From contig ML986641.1 in the NCBI GenBank assembly GCA_010094045.1, positions 1 through 64,000 of the forward strand: 64,000 nucleotides of DNA, written 5' to 3'. Position 1 is the stretch's first letter. Each line of letters starts with the position of its first letter. A program made the translations under genes and the position numbers. Below the pieces are notes generated by a model, which saw only the letters and a program-made list of their open reading frames with translations, had not been told where the DNA came from and did not search any database. Positions 55,189 to 64,000 of the stretch are shown here, in pieces. The stretch is from Lojkania enalia (lineage: Eukaryota > Ascomycota > Dothideomycetes > Pleosporales).

Positions 55189-58100
55189 ATGGATCCACGA
55201 CAGTCCCAGCACGTCTTTGCTCGGTCGCCCGAGCGCTCTCTGATCCACAACCCAAACCACCAGCCTCCCGTTCCTCCACCCAAAACACAGCCCTTTGCTG
55301 GCTATCCTCCCTCTGCATCACAGCCGCAGCAGCCCGTCCACGTACCTTTCTCCACAGACCCATATTCCACGCCACGCCGTGACCCATTCCTCCCGCCGGC
55401 AGCACACCAACACACGCGACAAGGTAGCTATGGAGCCTATAGAAGCGAGGGTGCAGTTCCAGGCCCCGGTGAGAGGCATGCCGGTTGGGGCAATATAGGT
55501 ACGGTCTACGGATGCGGCTCTCATATTTTAGAACCATTTGCTGTAGTGCAACGAGTGTTGGATACGGCAGAATGTCTCGGATGCGGGTGCTCTAGCTCAC
55601 GTGGCTTCCTGTCCATACACTACAGGAGCGGTACGGGCCATCTGGAATGGACTTGCAGGTGACGCTGTTCCTGTGCCTGGTGTTAATCGGCAGGCAAGAT
55701 TGACGCAAGGAGCTCTGGAAGCGCAGAGCGGCGGAAGAGCTGCCCAGTTTCCCGCTGCCTCCTTCCACTGTGAACTGTGTTGCTGAAAAGGACTGGTGCG
55801 CTTGTCTGCGCCATTTCAGTGTCATCCATAAAACGGCAGCCCGCGGGTAGCATCTCGGCACATGCTTTTTTTTTTTTTTTTTTTTGGCGGTTTCTTATGT
55901 TAATTCGCTTCCGGTTCATTCTCCAAGTTCATTTTCCTCTCATCCGCACAGACATGGCGCTAAGGCATCCCTGCCACGCTAACCCGCACGACTGACCGCT
56001 GATCATGTTTTAGCAGGAGCTCATAGCATTCACCATGTGTCCCATCAGTCTCCCCATTCAGGTCCTCCACCACCGCCATCCATGTCAACGCCGCATAGCG
56101 CTCCGGGACAGCCTTCCTACAGCTACGATACATCGCGCAGGCGATCTCTAGGAGGCGCGAGCCCACCCAACCCTTATGGAGGTAAAGCCCCGCGCAGATG
56201 CTCTCTGCTTCATCCTCAAACCCTTCCTTCCACTGACATCTCGTGCAGCTTCATCACACGATCCCCCACCGCCGCCTCCTTCGTTCGCGCGGCCGCACAT
56301 GCCCCCCCCTACATCGCCTCAACAACAACATAATCATGCTCCGCCAGCGCAGACGCAGTCCCGACGCACACCGTTTCCATCAGCGTTTGGCGCCAGTCGA
56401 GAGCTCCCTGGTCTAGGGACAGCACACCGTCCCGGGAGTAGTATGTCCATTTCCTCATTAATTGGAGGCGGCGATGCAGCTGCCTCCACCCAAACGTCAC
56501 AGGCACAATCGTCGCCCTCGAGCGCTCCTCTTAACGCGCCACCCTCTAACAATCACAATATGCAACCACCATCTCCAAGGCACGGGCTATCATCTGGATC
56601 GAGATCAGAATTCCAACCCTTCCGGCGGCAACCGTCTCCCGATCGACATATTTATGCAGGTGGAACGCCAAGATTACCTGATGGGCATGGTTATTCCGCT
56701 GGATCGCCTACACGGCCCTACAGCAGCCACAGCTCGCCGGAGCAGAGCCGCCAGCCATTACCTCAACCCTCTCAACCATATAAACCTATGATATTTCAAG
56801 GCTCCCGATCCTACGCATCAACTCCTGTTGATACACACGGGCGAGACCCTCGACAAGCATCCGCGGCTATACCGCCTCGACCCAACAGCCAGCCCACGGG
56901 TCCGCCTGAGCAGGAGACAAGGGCTTCATACGATGTCCTGGGTGGGCGACGAGAAGGTTATGGACAGCCTGAGGAGAGGCGTCGAACAATGGAGGGGTCG
57001 CACCATGCAAGGCCAAACGTTGCGGATATACTAGGCAATAATCCCCAGCCTTCTGCCGACGGAAATCGGCCTGTCACGGTACAACCAGTCTCTCATTCCG
57101 CTTTTAGCCCACCTCACGATCGACGAGCCCCGATGGGACCTGCCAAGCCTACTCGAACCCCCTGGCGTCACTCCGAAGACGCACCCCGTGAGACCACTGA
57201 AGTTCGCCGAGAGGAACAGCCAGCGTTGTATCGAGGTTATGGCGGCTATTCGGGCACGCCGCAAGCTTCTGGCCCGTATGTGAAACCTGCTGCGGAAGAT
57301 ATGGTTCGTGGACGGAGTCTTGACCATTTAAACCATCGTGTCGTCGAACAATACCACGCTCCTCCCACCTCGGATCCACATTCGGCTGAGAGGCAAAAGG
57401 CTGAGCATTTATCCCGTTCCCTCTCCTCTGGAGGCACTGCATACTCTAGCAAGTATGATTCGCGTAGGATAGGCGACGATATTCAACACGCCAAATCGTT
57501 CTTAGCAAATCTTGGGCCAGAGGCAAACAGAAGAACAGGCCGCGCATCTCCTCTGCCCCAGGCCGTCCAGGGCGCGCAGGCACAACCTGTGTCCATCGGT
57601 AAAGATCCTAGCATCAAGAGCGAGTTTGGCCGTATGTTCTCGGGTCTAGGAAGTGGACTGGGCTCGTCCACACCATCAAGGCAGAGCCCGATGCCTCAGT
57701 TTGGTCCCGATGGGCCACCTCCGGGCGCTGATTTAAACGAGCTCAGGATGCAAAGAGTAAATTCTCAGAACGGTAGGAAGCCGAAAAGAGTAAAGGATGA
57801 AGAAGGACTGCTAGATAACGACAGTCTAGACGGGAGGGGCACTCCTTCGCTGCGTGGCTCTAAGAGGCAAAAGCACAACCATACCGGGCATCACCACCAT
57901 CACCATCCTCATCCGCACCAGTGAGTACAAATTCCACACCACCACGAGAAGGTCATGTTTGCTAATCAAGGATTAGTCATCACCACCGCCATCATAAACC
58001 TGATGAGGATATAGCCGGGATGCCTTCGGCTGGTTCTACATCCTTTAGTGTTTCAAGATTTTCGGGGGTTCCCCAGAATGGTGGCACGTCGCAACCTCCA

Positions 58101-58931
58101 CATCACCATCATCACTACCATGCTGCCCCACATCATCATCACCATGTGCCGAGAGCCAGTCAGCCAGCGCCTGAGCCATCTCCCAAAATTCCATCAAGAA
58201 CATATGATATTCAATCCGTTTTGGACGAAGCCGCAAAATTTCCTCGAACTCATTTGGGGTCCTACCTGTACGAAGCAGCAGCTGAGTTGCCCGAACCGAA
58301 TTCTTCCTTGGACGATCAGTTTTCGTATGCTTCCAAGCCGAAACCGCTGCCGCGATTTGAACGGAATCCAGTGAATTGCACTGTAACAGTCAGGATCCCA
58401 AGATATTATTTGAAGCCGCGTCAAAGGCAACAGATTGTTCTCCAGCGACATCTTTGGGGCGCACGCCTTTATCGCGACGACTCGGATCCCATAGCGGCTG
58501 CCATTCACTCTGGCTGGATCCGCGGCGAATGGGATGATACTGTGGACGTGAGCATGCTTGATCCACGCATTACGGCACCGAACGACCCAAGTGATGCAGA
58601 AGACACGCTATCGAAAGTTCCTGCTGCTCCAGTGACACCGCCGGCAGACATGGAGCTGCAAATCGATCTACTAATACTGCCCCGAATCCAGGAATATGTG
58701 GGAACGGTCGAATATGGAATCTCCAGCCGAAGGAGCACCAACCATGACGGACTTAGCTTTACGATCCACAAGATGCGCTGGGTAGAAGAAGGCTTCGGAA
58801 GCCGGGGACAAGAAAGGGGAGCAGCGGCGATGAAGCGCAGGCTTGATGCAAGCACGACTTTGCTGAGCCTCATGAATGGCGGAGGAAATGCTCTTCGACC
58901 GGTGAGCGGAACGGCGAAGTTGCATGCCTGA
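55189..58931 (+). CDS. RXT3: Rxt3 subunit of the Rpd3L histone deacetylase complex
   Basis: Four exons: 55189-55468, 56017-56181, 56249-57920 and 57977-58931, giving 1023 residues. The first intron is long (548 nt) and contains a 20-base T run. The donor GTGAGA at 55469 and an alternative GTACGG at 55499 keep the same phase. The acceptor is a tandem TAGCAG. The N-terminal 700 residues are Pro/Ser/Gln/Arg-rich and disordered. A His-rich tract (HHHHHHPHPHQ) is split by the last intron. The C-terminal Rxt3 domain has RTYDIQSVLDEAAKFPRTHL, then CTVTVRIPRYYLKPRQRQQI and HLWGARLYRDDSDPIAAAIH followed by SGWIRGEWDD. Rxt3 is part of Rpd3L, which deacetylates histones at promoters. Nuclear. Confidence 0.9.
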
Positions 58932-59737
58932 GATTCCTTACAAGTGGTACTAGACGTTTGGCATGTGGCCAATATCTGGGGGGCGCTAGGTTTACTTGCA
59001 TACCACTCCGGAAGCCGGGCTGCCGCTTGGATTAGGTTTAGCATTGCCATATACTCATAGTTTTACAACGGCAACGGTCTTTGGTCTAGCGCATGATGGA
59101 TTGTGGTTGGCTTTGTGTAGTGGAAAATGATCTCGTTGCATGATAGTTTGGTAGTCAGGAACATTAGCTAGTCCAATGCAGGCTGTATCTCCTCAAGCAT
59201 AGCTAGTGCCGGGCGAGGTTGATGTCAGGATGGGTGCGTGCAGAGGACGCGCTAAGCAGACGACGAAGCATGCACTACTAGGTCCCTGGGAAGGGAGATT
59301 GCGGCTCCACGTGGAGCCGGTAGTGGTTGAATGCAAGTAGCCATCCACGGATCTTCTGTTCAGCCGGAAAGTGCGATAGCGGCGGTGCTTTTTGTGTTGC
59401 GCTCCTGCTCCTGATAAGCAAATGACGAACGTGGGCAACACCGAGCCCGCTCTCCCCTTGGACGGGAGAGGGCGCTCTCAGTAGCAAGCACAGGCACACC
59501 TGCGACAACCACCTCTCCCTCCTGACCAGCGAAACCAAGCCGTCTTCACGCCACGTACAGCGCATTCTCGACGCTGACCACCCGCCGAGCGAGAGCCTCA
59601 GTGCCCCGCTACCGACTCCCACACCAACGCCCACGCCCACGCCCACGCCAGCCCGCCCCCTGCCTCGTCTCGTGGTTGACAGCAACAGCATCCTCCATAC
59701 GTCCACGGTACCGCAGCAGGGCCCCGGACCGCAGACC
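58932..59737. other. Intergenic, no supported gene
   Basis: Contains the RXT3 3' UTR. A (CCCACGCCCACG)-type C/A/G-rich short repeat lies near 59610-59650. Minus-strand ORFs here are low-complexity products of that composition. Confidence 0.4.
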
Positions 59738-60237
59738 ATGTCGCGCGTCAGGAACTACTCTATCTCCACGGTGAGTTGTCTCTCAAAATTTTTTTTTTTT
59801 TTTTTTTTTTTTTTCCCTTTTTTCCCAGCTCGTCTGCGCGCATCTTCTTTACTGGGCGGGCCGTTCATCTATTTTCCTCTCCGACTCGTCCCAACATTGG
59901 CGCCGCTCCCGGCGTTCGGCGAGCCATACAGATTGCATGCTATGGAAACCACCGGCTTAGGGCCTTTGGGCATTGCATCCAGCCAGTGGCGTCATACCCA
60001 ACCCCCTCTACTTCTTTGCAGGTGGTGACACAAGAGGCACACGAGCACCCGAGAGCCGCAAATCCTCCAGCTCTTCCAGCCCTTCCAGCCGCAAACGGCC
60101 TGCCTAATTGCGCTCTGGACACACTGCCGTTCCCAGGCACACAGCTGGCCCCCTGGCCTGGAAATATGGCCCTGATTGCCCGTCGTCAATGTGAATTTGT
60201 CACCAGCAGTAGTTGGAGCGAGATTCACCAGCACTAG
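59738..60237 (+). CDS. Candidate small spliced ORF upstream of PFK-2/FBPase-2 (uORF or own gene)
   Basis: ATG at 59738 gives MSRVRNYSIST, ending exactly at a strong donor GTGAGT (59771). The following 251 nt hold a 26-base T run and end with CTTCTTTGCAG at 60021. Splicing 59738-59770 to 60022-60237 leaves an open frame of 82 residues, Ala/Pro-rich, with no known domain. It lies about 500 bp upstream of the PFK-2 start. It could be a 5' leader intron with an upstream ORF that dampens translation of the enzyme, or a separate short gene. Transcription is inferred only from splice signals. Confidence 0.3.
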
Positions 60238-60753
60238 CCACTTCACGAGCCCTGCAGCGCGCCGGGCCAGTGGAACGTCACCGCCGTGGCCAGCGCCCGC
60301 GCACAGATTCAGACCATTCTGCTGTGATTGCTCGACCAGGTCACTTAGCCTGCAACTCCTAGGGCTGCCCGACCGCTCTAATACAAAGGCTTGGTTCTAA
60401 ATGCGGGGGGAATCATCTCCCTCCAAGATTCATCCCTCTCGCTTCACGAAAGCCGAGCCGAATCCACAGCCCTGCAACATCACGCCTCTCCCCCCTGCCA
60501 CGGTTGACCCCCTCCCCCTTCCAAGACTCAGCATACCATCAATTGACCTGGATACTGGCTACGCCTGCCGTTAGAAGGCCCTTTTGCTCTAGACCCCTGA
60601 CGTACTCTTCCTCTTCCACGCAGCGTCTGCGTTTCGGAAAGCCGAGGCCGGGTTCCGATCACTTTTCTTTTCGTACTCCAAGTGCTTTAGCTTCGTCCCC
60701 TCATTTGACCACTTTTTGAACCTACGAGCTGAGACTCGCTGTTTTTGATTGCA
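60238..60753. promoter_or_regulatory. 5' leader/promoter region of the PFK-2/FBPase-2 gene
   Basis: C/T-rich throughout 60400-60720, typical of a fungal leader. No supported ORF. Confidence 0.45.
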
Positions 60754-62248
60754 ATGGACACCAATGGCGTCTTCGCGCCAAACATGCGTGCTGTGCCTGC
60801 GGGCGACTTCATATCGCCGGCCAGGAAGACTAACGGTGTCGGTGTGCAGGCTGAGGACACGAGAATATGTGTCGTCATGGTCGGCTTACCCGCTCGAGGG
60901 AAGAGTTTAATCGCGCAGAAAGGCAAAGTACCCTTATGACGCAAAGTTAATACAGTTCACTGACCGTTAGCTCTCACAGTTGTTCGCTATCTCCATTGGT
61001 TGTCCATAAAAGCTAAGACCTTCAATGTTGGCCAATACCGCCGTACCGCCACCCCAAATCCCTCTGCCGAATTCTTTGATACCTCGAACCCGGAAGGAGA
61101 GCGCCTTCGAAGAGCTGCCGCCGAAGCTGCTGTAAATGATATGTGTAAATGGTTTGCCGAAGGTCGAGGCTTGATCGCTATCCTCGATGCAACAAACTCG
61201 ACCAAAAACCGTCGCAGATGGATACAAGAACGATGTTTGAAGGAGAATATTGAGACGCTATTCGTGGAGTCTAAATGCGACGATGAGGACCTAATCATGA
61301 GCAATATTTTGGAAGTTAAGACAACATCACCAGACTACGTGGGGCAGGATCCAGAGGTAGCCGCGGCCGACTTCCGTAATCGCATCCGAAACTACGAGAA
61401 GGTCTACGAAACCATTGACGAGGATGAGCGCGATCTAACTTACGTCAAGCTGATCAATGTTGGCAAGCAGGTCATCATCAACCAGATCCAGGATTACCTC
61501 CAAAGTCGAGTAGTATACTACTTGATGAACCTCCACATCAAGCCGCGCTCGATCTGGCTATCTCGGGTAAGAACCGTAGCAACTTTATATTTGACCGAGC
61601 TCATACGCAATCTAGCACGGCGAATCGCAATACAACCTAAGCGGGAAGATTGGAGGTGATGCAGATCTATCCGAGCGGGGTGAGGCGTATGCTCACGCCC
61701 TTCCCGGTCTTGTAGCCAAATCTGTCGGCGATGGTCGAAGGCTTACAGTGTGGACGTCTACACTAAAACGCACAATTCAGACAGCGCGCTTTCTCCCATT
61801 TGAAAAACTAGAGTGGAAGGCCCTCGATGAGCTAGATTCCGGTGTTTGCGATGGCCTCACTTACGGACAAATCGAAGAGAAATACCCGGAGGATTTCAGG
61901 CAGCGTGACGAAGACAAGTACAACTACCGATATCTGGGCGGTGAGTCGTATCGCGACGTCGTCATTCGCCTAGAGCCAATCATCATGGAACTAGAGCGCA
62001 GCGAGAATATCCTGATTGTCACCCACCAGGCCATTCTACGGTGCATCTACGCATACTTTATGAATGTGCCGCAGGAGAAGAGCCCATGGATGGAGGTGCC
62101 GCTCCATACCTTGATCAAACTGACTCCTAAAGCGTATTCCACCCAAGAAGAACGACTCAAGGCGGATATCCCGGCAGTCAGCACGTGGCGGGGAAAAGGC
62201 AGCAGCGCTAAGCATCAGGAAGTTGATGGCAGCGAAAGCATGGTGTGA
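60754..62248 (+). CDS. Bifunctional 6-phosphofructo-2-kinase / fructose-2,6-bisphosphatase
   Basis: Three exons: 60754-60922, 60980-61566 and 61616-62248, giving 462 residues, the usual size of the bifunctional enzyme. Intron 1 (57 nt) begins GCAAAG, not GT. This GC donor with the CACAG acceptor restores the conserved VGLPARGKSLIAQKVVRYL. Intron 2 (49 nt) restores SIWLSRHGESQYNLSGKIGG. The kinase half has Walker A GLPARGKS and AILDATNSTKNRR. The bisphosphatase half has the catalytic RHGE histidine, TSTLKRTIQTA, LDSGVCDGLTY and the second histidine in VTHQAILR. Both active sites therefore look complete, unlike yeast Pfk26. It sets the level of fructose-2,6-bisphosphate, the activator of glycolytic PFK-1. 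Cytosolic. Confidence 0.93.
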
Positions 62249-62678
62249 TGACACTGGCCGCATTACATTATAGAATTTCGCTGAATTGGAGCACAAGGTG
62301 GATCGGCACGGGACTGGAATTAGAGCGGCATCAGCCAGGCCAACACAGTATGGATCAGTCAGTACTTTTAAAAAAAGTGAGCATTTTTCGTCTTCGCTTT
62401 GCGGAATGGGGGTAGAATTGGTTGGGCATCATTATGCATGGGTGAGTTCAGTAGACTGGCAGCCATTTTCTAAAGCTTAAATTTTTTTTTTTTTTTTTTT
62501 TTCTTGCGGCCTTTGAGTTGGACAGATGGGAGTATATAACCTTGGATGCATTTACAAGGGTGTTTTGGTGTTTGGGGTTGTTTTATGGAGATTAGATTGG
62601 ATGGAAGAATTGGGGGTTTCCTAGGTCTATGATAGAATAGGGAAGTTTATGGAATTGTGTATGTTTTTTTTTCCCCTA

Positions 62679-62711
<33 letters not shown>

Positions 62712-63262
62712 CGTTTTGAAATGTTGTAGTGGGAATTGTGGCGATTGAACATGAGGGGGTGAGTTCAGTGCTGCGGGGTGTTTACGTGCTTCGAGTTTGG
62801 GTATGCGACATGGGATAATTAGGGTAGAAGAAATATAGTATGTAAGTCTTTATAGGGTAATTGTCTTTTCTTTTCTTTTTTTTTTTTTAAAAAAAAAAAA
62901 AAAGGATATTGGCTAGTTAATGTGTTCCTACTTCGAGCTTTAGTGCGCAGACTCGCTTGTTGTTTAGGTTTCTATGGTTCGGGGGGGGATGAGAGTGCGG
63001 TACGTGAGTCGATTTCCTAGAATCTTCTGTTTGGAGTGGTGAGCAGTGTGCTAGTATCAGTGCTCTTATTCCTGAAGCCTCATTCTTGTTTCCTAAAGAA
63101 TTAAAAGGTCCCGACGATATACATCAATCCACATACCTTCTGGTATATTTCCACTGCACGTTGATGCCGGCAAACGTACCTATCCATCCCGCCTCCTTAT
63201 TTACTTAACCCTCTTTTCTATAAGCTAGAGGAAGCAGAAGAATAATTACAATCATAATCGAA
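62249..63262. other. Intergenic with several simple-sequence tracts
   Basis: About 1 kb with a T run (62482-62502), an AT-then-GT dinucleotide repeat (about 62680-62713) and a T run directly followed by an A run (about 62876-62903). G/T-rich elsewhere. No gene supported. Confidence 0.5.
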
Positions 63263-63928
63263 ATGAACAAGATGGCCCTCTCACACGTCTGTAACCCCTC
63301 ACCCGTCCCTCCAGCCCAAGACGAACAAACCGCGGCCGCAGACGCGCTAATGCAGCTCCGACGGCAGACTGCCGCCGAGGGCCTACTAATTCTAGGCCAC
63401 GAGCGCGTCTTCCAGGAGACGAAGGCAAGGTGGGTGGTTATGCAGATGGATTTTCGGGTCCGGGGGGCGTCGCCGGGGAGTGTGGACAATGGGGAGACGG
63501 TGGCTGCTAAGATGGAGGAGGAAACGGAAATAGAGAAGACGGTGGAGGGTCTGAGGGAGGCATATAAGAAGGGGAAGGGGAAAGAGAAGGTTTCCGTACC
63601 GGCTAAACGTGTAGCGTTGTCTTCGAAAAGGATGGCGAAGGCAAGTGAGAATAAGAAAGCTATGCCACCGCCGCACGCAAGACTTAAAGCGTTGGGGAGA
63701 AGGGATTCGGGGTTTGCGAATTGTAGGAATGGGAAATCTGCCTGTGTTACGACGTCTTCTTCTGGAAGGGGAAAGAAAGGGGGTAGTAAGAATGTGAAGA
63801 AGAGGCTGATTGTACAACTACCGATAGGAGCCAAAGCTATGGAGAAAATGAAAAAAGATGAGAAACGAAAAAAAAAAAAAAAAAAAAGGAGCAGATTTAT
63901 CACCCCCGGAACCGCCGCTCTACATTGA
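63263..63928 (+). CDS. Basic hypothetical protein, 221 residues
   Basis: ATG at 63263, no intron found. The N-terminal 75 residues may be helical (DALMQLRRQTAAEGLLILGH, then VFQETKARWVVMQMDF). The rest is Lys/Arg/Ser-rich, ending in a polylysine run encoded by A18-20 at about 63869-63888 and then RSRFITPGTAALH. The homopolymer makes the C-terminal frame uncertain. The codons and the globular N-terminus argue for a real gene. Nuclear or nucleolar location is suggested only by charge. Antisense frames over the same bases are shadows. Confidence 0.55.
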   Translation: MNKMALSHVCNPSPVPPAQDEQTAAADALMQLRRQTAAEGLLILGHERVFQETKARWVVMQMDFRVRGASPGSVDNGETVAAKMEEETEIEKTVEGLREAYKKGKGKEKVSVPAKRVALSSKRMAKASENKKAMPPPHARLKALGRRDSGFANCRNGKSACVTTSSSGRGKKGGSKNVKKRLIVQLPIGAKAMEKMKKDEKRKKKKKKRSRFITPGTAALH

Positions 63929-64000
63929 AGATGAGCAGATCATCTTGCGCCCGGACTCGTGAGCGGACGGATACTAGATAATCACAAGCATCCACCAACT

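Noticed and set aside
59278..59739. 153-codon minus-strand ORF with a GVGVGVGVG run
   Set aside because: The run is the antisense of a simple C/A repeat; the rest has no features.
63205..63903. 232-codon minus-strand ORF with a poly-Phe start
   Set aside because: Antisense to the basic protein at 63263-63928. The poly-Phe comes from the A run, and the start is less plausible.

Overview
The window is nuclear DNA of a filamentous ascomycete (Pezizomycotina). The evidence is short spliceosomal introns (mostly 46-115 nt, GTRNGT donors, CTAAC/CTGAC-like branch points), a NEW1/Elf1-type ABC-F ATPase, an Rpd3L subunit (Rxt3), a fungal kinase/C2H2 protein and a copia-type retrotransposon end. The class cannot be fixed from sequence reading; Leotiomycetes is only a guess. 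I corrected gene models by hand by joining exons across introns. Starts that rest on non-ATG codons were moved to the next ATG.

Layout. 1-0.44 kb: 3' end of a Ty1/copia element followed by a 75-bp tandem array. 0.9-4.4 kb: New1-type ATPase. 5.3-7.3 kb: secreted, Kex2-punctuated, cysteine-rich repeat protein. 8.0-11.1 kb: Ser/Thr kinase fused to a C2H2-like region. 12.5-14.2 kb: sugar transporter-family MFS protein. 15.2-16.7 kb: RGS-domain membrane protein. 16.7-24 kb: gene-poor, with a few doubtful small ORFs, one split by an in-frame TAG, and a 48-bp tandem repeat. 24-30 kb: secreted amidase, a frameshifted ORF, and a D-threonine-aldolase-like PLP enzyme. 31.7-36.3 kb: CYTH/thiamine-triphosphatase-like protein, Mpv17/PMP22 protein, and a membrane-anchored GH16 protein lacking both catalytic glutamates. 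36.7-41.7 kb: nucleoside monophosphate kinase, viperin, and DPH1. 42-43.9 kb: GPI-anchored-like proline-rich cell-wall protein. 46.4-49.9 kb: ribosomal protein S8, decayed coding sequence, and ATP synthase OSCP. 50.8-51.8 kb: disrupted ORF with three nonsense codons. 52.5-62.2 kb: CLN3/BTN1, RXT3, and a bifunctional PFK-2/FBPase-2. 63.3-63.9 kb: basic hypothetical protein.

Most genes are unrelated housekeeping neighbours. The clearest functional pairing is viperin (radical-SAM enzyme; in animals it makes the chain terminator ddhCTP) directly followed on the same strand by a short-LID NMP kinase. This parallels the vertebrate RSAD2-CMPK2 neighbourhood and is my main candidate for a little-described system. 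Other notable items are the GH16 pseudo-enzyme with two GC-AG introns and the multi-unit Kex2-repeat secreted protein.
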